Assembly: GCA_009778595.1 (NCBI GenBank)
Contig: WRJI01000024.1
Coordinates: 1 to 33,021, forward strand
Length of the DNA stretch: 33,021 nucleotides
Origin: Peptococcaceae bacterium
Lineage (GTDB): Bacteria > Bacillota > Desulfitobacteriia > Desulfitobacteriales > Syntrophobotulaceae
Reading direction: 5' to 3'
Below, piece by piece: positions 26,077-33,021 of this stretch. The translations under genes were made by a program, and so were the position numbers. Within the stretch, counting starts at the first letter, position 1. Every line of letters starts with the position of its first letter. Under the pieces are notes generated by a model. It had not been told where the DNA came from. It did not search any database and worked only from the letters and a program-made list of their open reading frames with translations.

Positions 26077-27261
26077 TCACCTCTCCTGCAATGCCTCGAC
26101 ACCCGGCAGAACTTTTCCTTCCAGAAACTCCAACGAAGCGCCGCCTCCTGTCGAAATATGGGTCATGGCGGACGCTAATCCCATCATTTCGACAGCCGCA
26201 ACCGAATCCCCTCCTCCGACGATACTCACACCGGCACACTCGGCGACAGCCTTCGCAATCTCCCTGGTTCCGCCGGCAAAACTCGGCATCTCGAACACGC
26301 CCATTGGCCCGTTCCAAATCACCGTCTGGGCCTCCCTCAAAGCGCCGGCAAAAACCGCCACGCTGGCAGGCCCGATATCCAAAGCCTGGTCATCAGCCTC
26401 AATCCCGCTCACCGGTACAACCTTTGATGGCGCGTCATTATCAAAAGCCTTCGCCACCACGACATCCTCCGGCAACAGAAACCTCACAGTATTTTCTTTC
26501 GCCAGTTCCAGCAATTCCCCAGCCAAGTCCGTTTTATCCGACTCACAAAGAGATCGCCCAACATCAAACCCCTGAGCCCGCAAAAAAGTATTCGCCATTC
26601 CGCCACCCACAATCAACGTATCCACCTTCGATATAAGGCTGCGAATCACATCAATCTTATCGCTGACTTTAGCGCCGCCGATTACCGCCACAAAAGGCCG
26701 TTCCGGATTTGCCAACGCCCGCCCCATAACATCAACCTCGCGGCTCATCAAAAACCCCGCTACAGCCGGAATATAAGCAGCCACCCCCGCCGTTGAAGCA
26801 TGAGCGCGATGGGCCGTCCCAAAAGCGTCGTTCACAAAAAGCTCCGCCAGATTCGCAAGCCCCCTGGCAAACTCCTGATCATTCGCCTCCTCCTCAGTAT
26901 GAAACCGCAAATTCTCCAACAAAAGAACCTCACCATCACGCAACCGGTGAGCCTGCTGTCTGACTTCCTCGCCGACACAATCCTTCGCCATAGCCACCGG
27001 ACGCTCCAACAGTTCACTAAGCCTCTGAGCTACCGGTGTCAATGAATACTTCGCGTTCACCTTCCCTTTTGGCCGACCCAGATGAGACGCCAAAATCACC
27101 TTAGCCCCTTGGGCAATCAAATAATCCACCGACGGCAACGCCGCCCGGATACGTGTATCATCCGTAATATCTCCCGCCTCATTCATGGGCACATTAAAAT
27201 CCACCCGCATTAAAACCCGTTTTCCACGAACATCAACCTCATCCATTCTCAACTTGTTCAT
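26077..27261 (-). CDS. pgk: Phosphoglycerate kinase
   Basis: The enzyme makes ATP from 1,3-bisphosphoglycerate. The N-terminal domain shows [14 protein letters not shown] and LLENLRFH; the C-terminal nucleotide domain has [17 protein letters not shown] and the end motif [13 protein letters not shown]. The length is 394 residues. I chose the ATG at 27261, which overlaps the stop of the upstream small gene as ATGA and has AGGGGA 6 bases upstream. Translation is therefore probably coupled to that small gene. Confidence 0.97.
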   Translation of the reverse strand: MNKLRMDEVDVRGKRVLMRVDFNVPMNEAGDITDDTRIRAALPSVDYLIAQGAKVILASHLGRPKGKVNAKYSLTPVAQRLSELLERPVAMAKDCVGEEVRQQAHRLRDGEVLLLENLRFHTEEEANDQEFARGLANLAELFVNDAFGTAHRAHASTAGVAAYIPAVAGFLMSREVDVMGRALANPERPFVAVIGGAKVSDKIDVIRSLISKVDTLIVGGGMANTFLRAQGFDVGRSLCESDKTDLAGELLELAKENTVRFLLPEDVVVAKAFDNDAPSKVVPVSGIEADDQALDIGPASVAVFAGALREAQTVIWNGPMGVFEMPSFAGGTREIAKAVAECAGVSIVGGGDSVAAVEMMGLASAMTHISTGGGASLEFLEGKVLPGVEALQER

Positions 27262-27536
27262 ACTCCATCCCCTTTCTGTTTTTCTATGTAGCACGTGTCC
27301 AAAAACGACTTCATGTCCTCAACAGCCAGCACGGCAAACCAATCGTCATCGTATTGCCGAACATCCTGCATCAAATCCTCCAGAAGCACCTGCTCAACAG
27401 GCATCTGCTCCGGTCTCTTGGAATGTGTCCCCGGAATATCATCTGAGTTCATCATTCCCTTAGTGTTCCAAGCAGTTTTTTTCTTATGCGGAAGAATTAA
27501 GACAAGACTTACCACTGCGTTATCCCGTGCCACCAT
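27258..27536 (-). CDS. Small unknown protein leading the pgk operon
   Basis: The frame has 92 codons from ATG at 27536. No ribosome binding site is visible there, and the predicted transcription start is only about 32 bases upstream. Internal Met codons at 27458 and 27455, behind AAGGGA, are alternative starts and would give about 65 residues. The C-terminal half is acidic and looks well structured ([28 protein letters not shown]). The stop overlaps the pgk ATG, which argues that it is translated. I do not recognise a family. Confidence 0.6.
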   Translation of the reverse strand: MVARDNAVVSLVLILPHKKKTAWNTKGMMNSDDIPGTHSKRPEQMPVEQVLLEDLMQDVRQYDDDWFAVLAVEDMKSFLDTCYIEKQKGDGV

Positions 27537-27574
27537 CTGACAAATGACCGGAAAGTTACCAACTTATAGACAAT

Positions 27575-27603
27575 ATTATACCAGCAACAGCAATTTGACA
27601 CAA
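27575..27603 (-). promoter_or_regulatory. Promoter of the pgk-tpiA-gpmI-eno operon
   Basis: The minus strand has TTGTGT (27598-27603), a 17-base spacer, and a perfect TATAAT (27575-27580) preceded by TGG. Predicted transcription starts near 27568. Its -35 overlaps the -35 of the carA promoter. Confidence 0.8.
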
Positions 27604-27623
27604 TCGCCAAAACCAATTAAAAT
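27595..27623 (+). promoter_or_regulatory. Promoter of carA-carB
   Basis: The + strand has a perfect TTGACA (27595-27600), a 17-base spacer and TAAAAT (27618-27623). The predicted start near 27630 gives a leader of about 70 bases with a partial GC-rich inverted repeat (about 27650-27667) and an AAAGGA ribosome binding site. I see no typical PyrR attenuator. Confidence 0.8.
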
Positions 27624-27699
27624 ATAGCAGAATCCAGCTCAATGCTAAAGCGGGCTTCGCACGAGCCACCCACCTCATCCAGAAAGGAACGTCCCCTAT

Positions 27700-28848
27700 A
27701 TGAAATCATACTTATGTCTAGCAGACGGCCGCATATTCGCAGGCGTCTCCGCTGGCTTAGCGGAAGAAACCAGCGGTGAAATTGTATTTAACACCAGCAT
27801 GACCGGATACCAGGAGATCCTAACCGATCCCACGTATTCCGGTCAAATTATTGTTATGACCTATCCCCTTATAGGCAACTACGGTGTCAACAAAGAAGAC
27901 CGGGAATCCCCCAGCATCGGAGCTCGTGGTCTCATCGTCCACGACATGTGCCCCCTTCCCAGCAATTACCGCACAGAACAGACCCTCCATCGCTACCTCG
28001 TGGATCAAGGCATTGTCGCTATTAGCCAAATCGATACCCGTGCTCTCACCAAACACCTGCGCCTTCACGGTAGCCAACAAGGTCTGATCAGCCTGGATGA
28101 AGACTTCGACCAACTGCGGATCCGCGCCGCCGCTCTGACCCCTACCCCCACCTGGAACCTGATTCGTGACATCGCGGTCACCACGCGCAGGGATCTCCCT
28201 GAGAACCCAGACGGCCCCCGGGTTGCCCTCCTGGACTTTGGTGGTCGAGATTATCTCATCAACGCCCTCCATACCCTCGGTTGTGCCATTACCCTGTTGC
28301 CCCCGAGTTGCACTTTGACCGAAATCATGCAATGCGCGCCTGCCGGCGTGCTTTTATCTGACGGCCCCGGCAACCCTCAAGACCTGCCGGAAATATGCCA
28401 AACCATCACCGGGATCCTGGCCCGGCCCCTGCCCCTCATGGGTGTCGGCCTCGGCCATCAACTCCTGGGTCTGGCCCTGGGCGGCCGTGTCCGCCCCTTG
28501 AAACCCGGCCACAGAGGAGCAAATCTCCCTGTCCGCGAACTCACCCGCTGGGTCGGAATTCCTGAAGTCGAGGGTTCGAGAGCCGCGAATCTCAAACCCA
28601 TGAATACGCTGTATATCACCTCCCAAAACCACGGATTCGCCTTGGAAGGCCCCTTCAGCGAAGACGTTGTCATCACCCATGAGCACCTCAACGACAAAAC
28701 CATTGAAGGCTTGGCCTGTCCCAACCGATTCGCGTTCTCCCTGCAATTCGTGCCAACCACTCAACCCGGACCCCACACCACCCACTATCTTTATGAACAA
28801 TTCCACGCTTTGCTCCTGCAGAAAGGAGATTTCACCGCCCATGCCTAA
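27700..28848 (+). CDS. carA: Carbamoyl phosphate synthase small subunit with a lost glutaminase triad
   Basis: CarA normally hydrolyses glutamine and feeds ammonia to CarB. The 382-residue product keeps the whole two-domain architecture: the N-terminal SMTGYQEILTDP and TYPLIGNYG motifs and a class I amidotransferase domain with SDGPGNP, LGHQLLGLALGG and TSQNHGFA. However, the nucleophile position in the usual GICLGHQ is Gly250 (GVGLGHQ). The usual HPE of the catalytic His-Glu pair reads V351-P-T353. These correspond to Cys269, His353 and Glu355 of E. coli CarA. The subunit should not hydrolyse glutamine. The ATG at 27700 has AAAGGA upstream. It overlaps carB by 8 bases. Confidence 0.95.
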   Translation: MKSYLCLADGRIFAGVSAGLAEETSGEIVFNTSMTGYQEILTDPTYSGQIIVMTYPLIGNYGVNKEDRESPSIGARGLIVHDMCPLPSNYRTEQTLHRYLVDQGIVAISQIDTRALTKHLRLHGSQQGLISLDEDFDQLRIRAAALTPTPTWNLIRDIAVTTRRDLPENPDGPRVALLDFGGRDYLINALHTLGCAITLLPPSCTLTEIMQCAPAGVLLSDGPGNPQDLPEICQTITGILARPLPLMGVGLGHQLLGLALGGRVRPLKPGHRGANLPVRELTRWVGIPEVEGSRAANLKPMNTLYITSQNHGFALEGPFSEDVVITHEHLNDKTIEGLACPNRFAFSLQFVPTTQPGPHTTHYLYEQFHALLLQKGDFTAHA

Positions 28849-31800
28849 ACATAACGACATCAAAAAAGTCCTCGTCATAGGCTCCGGACCCATTATCATC
28901 GGACAAGCCGCCGAATTCGATTACGCGGGAACCCAAGCCTGCCGAACCCTGCAAGAAGAACACGTGGAAACAATACTGATCAACTCCAACCCGGCCACCA
29001 TTATGACCGACGCCCCAATGGCCTCACGAATCTATCTCGAACCCCTGACCCCGGAAACCGTCCGCGCCGTCATCTCCAAAGAACGCCCGGACAGCCTGCT
29101 GGCTACCCTGGGCGGACAAGTCGGCCTGAACCTGGCCATGACCCTCTCCCGGGACGGCACCCTAGCCCGGGAAGAGGTCCGTCTCTTGGGCACATCCTTG
29201 GACTCCATCGAAAAAGCCGAAGACCGGGAACGTTTTAAACAAACCATGGAAAAAATCGGTGAACCCGTTCCCGAAAGCGCTATTGTCTCAACCATAGACG
29301 ATGCCCTTCACTTTGCCCGCTCCATCGGGTACCCCGTCATCGTGCGCCCCGGCTACACCATGGGCGGCACAGGCGGCGGCGTCGCCCATGACGACGACAC
29401 CCTAACCGAAATCGCTGCCAAAGGCCTGACATACAGCATCAACAGCCAACTTCTTATCGAACGCAGCGTCGCCGGTTGGAAAGAAATCGAATTCGAAGTC
29501 ATGCGGGACAGCGCCGACACCTGTATCACCATTTGTTCCATGGAAAACGTCGACCCCGTCGGCATACACACCGGCGACAGCATCGTCGTCGCCCCCACCC
29601 AGACCCTCTCCGACAAAGATTTCCGCATGATGCGCCAAGCAGCACTCTCCATCATTCGCGAACTCGCTATTGAAGGCGGCTGCAACATCCAGTTCGCCCT
29701 CCACCCCTACAGCAGCCAATATTACGTCATCGAAGTCAACCCCAGAGTCAGCCGTTCCAGTGCCTTGGCCTCCAAAGCCACAGGCTACCCCATCGCCAAA
29801 GTCGCCACCCGCATCGCCCTTGGCTACACCCTGGACGAGATTCCCAACACCGTCACCGGCACCACCACAGCCTGTTTCGAACCCACCATCGACTACATCG
29901 TCGCCAAAATCCCCCGCTGGCCCTTCGACAAATTTACCGGCGCCCAACGGGCCCTAGGCTCTCAGATGAAAGCCACAGGCGAAGTCATGGCCCTGGGCCG
30001 CAATTTTTCCGCGGCCCTGCTCAAAGCCATCTACTCTTTGGAAGCCAACTTCACAGGCTTGCTCATGGAAGCCTTCCGTGCTATCCCGCTCTCCGACCTC
30101 CTGACCAAAATCGAAAAAGCCGACGACGAAAGACTCTTCCTCGTCGCGGAAGCACTACGCCGAGGCGTCTCCATAGAACAAATCAACAAAATCACCAAAA
30201 TAGACTACTTTTTCCTCAACGAAATCATCAAAATCGTCAACCTGGAAAAAAACCTCTCCCAGCTATCCGCGCCGGCTTTGCTGGATGCCTTAGCCAGCGA
30301 CCGCGACCGCGACCGCGACGACCGCGACGACCATTTGTCAGCGGCCAAGGCGGCCGGCTTCAGTGACTTCCAGCTGGCCCACCTCCTGGGTGTCGACGAA
30401 ACCGCCATCGCTCAGATACGTCGTGACCGGGGCATCATCCCCGGATATCTCATGGTCGACACCTGCGCCGGAGAATTTCCCGCCGTCACCCCCTACTACT
30501 ACTCCAGTTTTGGAGAAGAGGGTGAGAACCACCCCACCGGAGACGACAAAATCCTCGTCCTCGGTTCCGGCCCCATCCGCATCGGCCAAGGCATCGAATT
30601 CGACTACTGTTCCGTCCACGCTTCCCACGCCATCCGGGAGATGGGGTACAAGTCCATCGTCATCAACAACAACCCCGAAACCGTCAGCACAGACCCCGAC
30701 ACATCAGACCGCCTCTACTTTGAACCCCTCAACGTCGAAAACGTCATGAGCGTCATAGACCAGGAACACCCCCTTGGTGTCGTTGTCCAATTCGGCGGCC
30801 AAACCGCCATTAATCTGGCCAAACCCCTCCTGGAGCGTGGCGTCGCCATCTTAGGCACCGGTGTCGAAGATATTGACCGGGCCGAAAACCGCGAGAAATT
30901 CGACGATCTCCTGGAAACCCTCCGGATCCCGCGCCCCAAAGGCAATCTGGCCCATAGTCACACCGAAGCTCACGGCATAGCGACTTCTCTGGGATTTCCC
31001 GTCCTGGTTAGACCCTCCTATGTACTGGGGGGCCGAGCTATGGAAATCGTCTACAACGAAACCGATCTCGCCGACTATCTCGCTCAAGCCGTCCGGGTTT
31101 CCCCCGAACATCCGGTCCTCGTTGACCGTTACATGATGGGTCGCGAAGTTGAGGTCGACGCCGTCGCCGACGGGGAAAACGTCCTCATCCCCGGCATTAT
31201 GGAACACCTGGAACGAGCCGGTATCCACTCCGGCGACAGCATCGCCATATACCCTCCCCAAACCCTCACCCCTGCCCTCATCGACACCCTCACTGAGTAC
31301 ACAACACGCATAGCCTTGGCCCTTCGGGTCAAAGGCCTGCTCAATATTCAATTCATTATCCAAAACAACCAAATCTACGTCATCGAAGTCAACCCCCGGG
31401 CCAGCCGCACCGTTCCGATCCTCAGCAAAGTCACAGGCATTCCCTTGGTCAAACTGGCCACCCGAATCCAACTGGGCGAAACCCTGTCCCAACAAGGCTA
31501 CAGCGGCGGTCTCTACCCGAATCCCAACCTCGTTGCCGTCAAGATCCCGGTTTTCTCCTTCAACAAACTAACCGATGTCGAACCCTCCCTAGGTCCTGAA
31601 ATGAAATCAACCGGCGAAGTCCTGGGCTTAGCCGAAACCTTGCCCGAAGCTATGTACAAAGGATTCCTCGGGGCCGGTTACCGCATCCCCCACTCCGGCG
31701 ACATCCTTGTCACCCTGGCCGACAAAGACAAAGAAGAAGCCCTGCCCCACCTGACACGGTTGAGTGAACTTGGTTTCGGACTCAGAGCCACAAGCGGTAC

Positions 31801-32125
31801 CGCAACGTTCCTCCGCACTCACGGCCTCCCGGTGAGCGAAGTCAGCAAAATCCACGAAGGCTCCCCCAACGTCATTGACATCATCCGCAACAAAGAAGTC
31901 GTCTTCGTGATCAACACCCTGACTCGGGGCAAACAACCCCTACGGGACGGCTTCCAAATGCGCCGCATGTCCGTGGAATTCAATATTCCCTGCCCCACAT
32001 CCCTCGACACCCTTGCCGGCCTCATCTACGCCATAGAATACGCCGGAACCCTTATAACGCCCGACAACTCAAACTCCCCAACGATTCCCGCCAGAGTCTT
32101 GGCTTTGCAAGACGCTGTCAAATGA
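28841..32125 (+). CDS. carB: Carbamoyl phosphate synthase large subunit
   Basis: CarB makes carbamoyl phosphate from bicarbonate, ammonia and two ATP for pyrimidine and arginine synthesis. The 1094-residue product has two homologous synthetase halves, starting with GSGPIIIGQAAEFDYAG (about residue 12) and GSGPIRIGQGIEFDY (about 570). Each half has ATP-grasp motifs (PVIVRPGYTMGG; PVLVRPSYVLGG; VIEVNPR twice). The oligomerisation domain lies between them and an MGS-like regulatory domain at the C-terminus. The ATG at 28841 overlaps the carA stop and has AAAGGAG 12 bases upstream. A DRDRDRDDRDD insert (about 486-497) comes from a hexanucleotide repeat. It ends 7 bases before a convergent gene. 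Confidence 0.97.
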   Translation: MPKHNDIKKVLVIGSGPIIIGQAAEFDYAGTQACRTLQEEHVETILINSNPATIMTDAPMASRIYLEPLTPETVRAVISKERPDSLLATLGGQVGLNLAMTLSRDGTLAREEVRLLGTSLDSIEKAEDRERFKQTMEKIGEPVPESAIVSTIDDALHFARSIGYPVIVRPGYTMGGTGGGVAHDDDTLTEIAAKGLTYSINSQLLIERSVAGWKEIEFEVMRDSADTCITICSMENVDPVGIHTGDSIVVAPTQTLSDKDFRMMRQAALSIIRELAIEGGCNIQFALHPYSSQYYVIEVNPRVSRSSALASKATGYPIAKVATRIALGYTLDEIPNTVTGTTTACFEPTIDYIVAKIPRWPFDKFTGAQRALGSQMKATGEVMALGRNFSAALLKAIYSLEANFTGLLMEAFRAIPLSDLLTKIEKADDERLFLVAEALRRGVSIEQINKITKIDYFFLNEIIKIVNLEKNLSQLSAPALLDALASDRDRDRDDRDDHLSAAKAAGFSDFQLAHLLGVDETAIAQIRRDRGIIPGYLMVDTCAGEFPAVTPYYYSSFGEEGENHPTGDDKILVLGSGPIRIGQGIEFDYCSVHASHAIREMGYKSIVINNNPETVSTDPDTSDRLYFEPLNVENVMSVIDQEHPLGVVVQFGGQTAINLAKPLLERGVAILGTGVEDIDRAENREKFDDLLETLRIPRPKGNLAHSHTEAHGIATSLGFPVLVRPSYVLGGRAMEIVYNETDLADYLAQAVRVSPEHPVLVDRYMMGREVEVDAVADGENVLIPGIMEHLERAGIHSGDSIAIYPPQTLTPALIDTLTEYTTRIALALRVKGLLNIQFIIQNNQIYVIEVNPRASRTVPILSKVTGIPLVKLATRIQLGETLSQQGYSGGLYPNPNLVAVKIPVFSFNKLTDVEPSLGPEMKSTGEVLGLAETLPEAMYKGFLGAGYRIPHSGDILVTLADKDKEEALPHLTRLSELGFGLRATSGTATFLRTHGLPVSEVSKIHEGSPNVIDIIRNKEVVFVINTLTRGKQPLRDGFQMRRMSVEFNIPCPTSLDTLAGLIYAIEYAGTLITPDNSNSPTIPARVLALQDAVK
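30297..30332. repeat. Short gaccgc/gac tandem repeat in carB
   Basis: Three gaccgc hexamers followed by gacgaccgcgacgac keep the reading frame and encode alternating Asp and Arg in the oligomerisation domain between the two synthetase halves. Confidence 0.85.
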
Positions 32126-32132
32126 TTACGAA

Positions 32133-32663
32133 TTATCTTTGATATTTTGGCATAACCTTAGGACAACTCAACCCATGCCAGTAGCAAGGCCGCAAAAACT
32201 TAACGACCCCTTGGTATTTCTTGTGTTTCAACACACACCCACGAACAACAGCCAAGCCATTCACCTCAGCCTTTTCCTGGAATTCCGGCGTCCAGTTCTT
32301 CTCCTGAAACCATATGGTATGGGCCCCAACCCTGGCACTTTCTTCAACAATATCAGGGATATGTCTGGGCATAAGACAGGGAATAACCACATCCACTTTA
32401 TCCGGCAAAGCGTCCAACCGTGAAAAAACCCGAGACGGCAATCTGCCTTTGCCGGACCCGGAATAACCCCCATCTCGGCCCGGCGCCTTACGCCTATCCA
32501 CATAATCCAAAAGAATAAGGAACGCCTTAAGCTGATGCTCCTGGCAAAACCGCCAACACTTACATACATGCTTATTCTGTGCGAACTTCTCCACATTGCC
32601 AACGACAGCAAAACTCATAGATGAATCGACAGACTCATGCAAAAGATATATCTTCTTGCGCAT
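32133..32663 (-). CDS. CoA-binding-domain-like Rossmann protein
   Basis: This 176-residue soluble protein begins MRKKIYLLHESVDSSMSFAVVGN. The C-terminal half resembles the CoA_binding_2 fold: VDVVIPCLMPRHIPDIVEE, then GAHTIWFQEK and a late VNGLAVVRGCVLKH, matching the Rossmann strand, Trp-Phe-Gln and Gly-Cys positions of that family. The N-terminal part contains a Cys pair (CKCWRFC) and an unusual basic insert. I chose the ATG at 32663 with GGGGGA upstream; an open frame continues upstream without similarity. Its substrate is unknown. It converges on carB with a 7-base gap and no terminator between them. Confidence 0.65.
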   Translation of the reverse strand: MRKKIYLLHESVDSSMSFAVVGNVEKFAQNKHVCKCWRFCQEHQLKAFLILLDYVDRRKAPGRDGGYSGSGKGRLPSRVFSRLDALPDKVDVVIPCLMPRHIPDIVEESARVGAHTIWFQEKNWTPEFQEKAEVNGLAVVRGCVLKHKKYQGVVKFLRPCYWHGLSCPKVMPKYQR

Positions 32664-32837
32664 ACAACTCCCCCTTGCCAGAAAATTCAAGATTCGTGAT
32701 GTGATGTTCAAAAGGGATGACCCTGTTCCCATAATCGGCATAACCATTATATGCCTGATAGCGGTCCTAAAAGACGTTGGAGGGGGGTGCAATGACAAAA
32801 TTGTAGAGCGATGCCTTCAAATATTGATCTTCTAGCG

Positions 32838-32974
32838 GCGCAAGGCTACGGGAGGTGGTCTGGACGTGGCCTGTCCCGCAAGCCGTTCTCCGGTCTTGTG
32901 CGGCGCCGCGCAAGGCTACGGGGGGCGGTCTGGACGTGGCCTGTCCCGCAAGCCGTTCTCCGGTCTTGTGCGGC
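32838..32974. repeat. 70-bp tandem direct repeat, two copies
   Basis: A 67-base sequence starting gcgcaaggctacggg occurs at 32838-32904 and again at 32908-32974, with two mismatches and a 3-base spacer. It is much more GC-rich than the sequence just before it. The segment 32664-33021 otherwise holds only the upstream region of the minus-strand gene. An open minus-strand frame across it is probably a by-product of the repeat. Confidence 0.88.
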
Positions 32975-33021
32975 TCTATGCTCCGCCGCGGCAAACTCAA
33001 AACTCGCTCCACTGCGTTGCG

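Noticed and set aside
25937-26317. A 126-codon frame overlapping pgk and the pgk-tpiA gap
   Set aside because: It lies in a different frame of a clear pgk gene, with very Arg/Gly/Cys-rich composition and no ribosome binding site.
29402-29947. A 181-codon frame antisense to carB
   Set aside because: It is a Gly/Asp/Val-rich shadow of C-rich carB codons, with no independent evidence.
32746-32751. A TATAAT upstream of the CoA-binding-like gene as its promoter
   Set aside because: No acceptable -35 lies 16-18 bases away and there is no extended -10, so it is too weak to list.
32767-33012. An 81-codon minus-strand frame across the 70-bp repeat
   Set aside because: It is Arg/Pro-rich and made mostly of the tandem repeat. 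It has no ribosome binding site and no family.

Overview
The window is a stretch of bacterial chromosome. It most likely comes from an anaerobic member of the Bacillota (Clostridia-like), with roughly balanced base composition. The evidence is the Firmicutes-type gene order rimP-nusA-ylxR-ylxQ-infB-rbfA-nrnA-truB-ribF, a yqhY-nusB pair, a pgk-tpiA-gpmI-eno glycolytic operon, and anaerobe-type redox genes (rubrerythrin, ferritin, an NfnAB-like flavoprotein pair). Genus cannot be read from the sequence.

Layout. 1-362: end of an unrecognised gene on the + strand. 434-9848 (minus strand): the translation/RNA operon, read from a promoter near 9820-9848 through rimP, nusA, rnpM, ylxQ, infB, rbfA, nrnA, truB and ribF. 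9907-11212: ferritin and rubrerythrin, separately expressed. 11351-13601: an NfnB/NfnA-like pair behind an extended -10 promoter. 13748-15776: yqhY, nusB and a TsaD-family paralogue. 15777-16111: a divergent regulatory region. 16112-18588 (+ strand): xpaC-telA. 18589-22284: an accessory island holding a lipoprotein gene, a decayed second telA 3' end, a polymorphic toxin with its probable immunity gene, a small orphan ORF and a broken dockerin fragment. 22285-27603 (minus strand): a small unknown gene, pgk, tpiA, gpmI and eno. 27595-32125 (+ strand): carA-carB. 32133-33021: a CoA-binding-like gene and a tandem repeat.

How the parts work together. The first operon couples ribosome maturation (RimP, RbfA), transcription elongation (NusA), translation initiation (IF-2), RNA turnover (NrnA), tRNA modification (TruB) and FAD/FMN supply (RibF). 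The pgk operon covers lower glycolysis from 1,3-bisphosphoglycerate to phosphoenolpyruvate plus triose isomerisation. It is transcribed away from carAB, and the -35 hexamers of the two promoters overlap.

Most unusual points. (1) CarA is full length, but all three residues of its glutaminase triad are replaced (Gly250, Val351, Thr353), so carbamoyl phosphate synthesis here may use free ammonia. (2) IF-2 carries a disordered Gln/Gly/Tyr/Ser repeat region of about 210 residues. (3) In-frame tandem repeats also occur in truB, nusA, xpaC and carB. (4) A compound repeat element of about 78 bp, with four heptamers and a palindrome, occurs twice. (5) The 18.5-22.3 kb island contains a toxin-immunity pair and several gene fragments.
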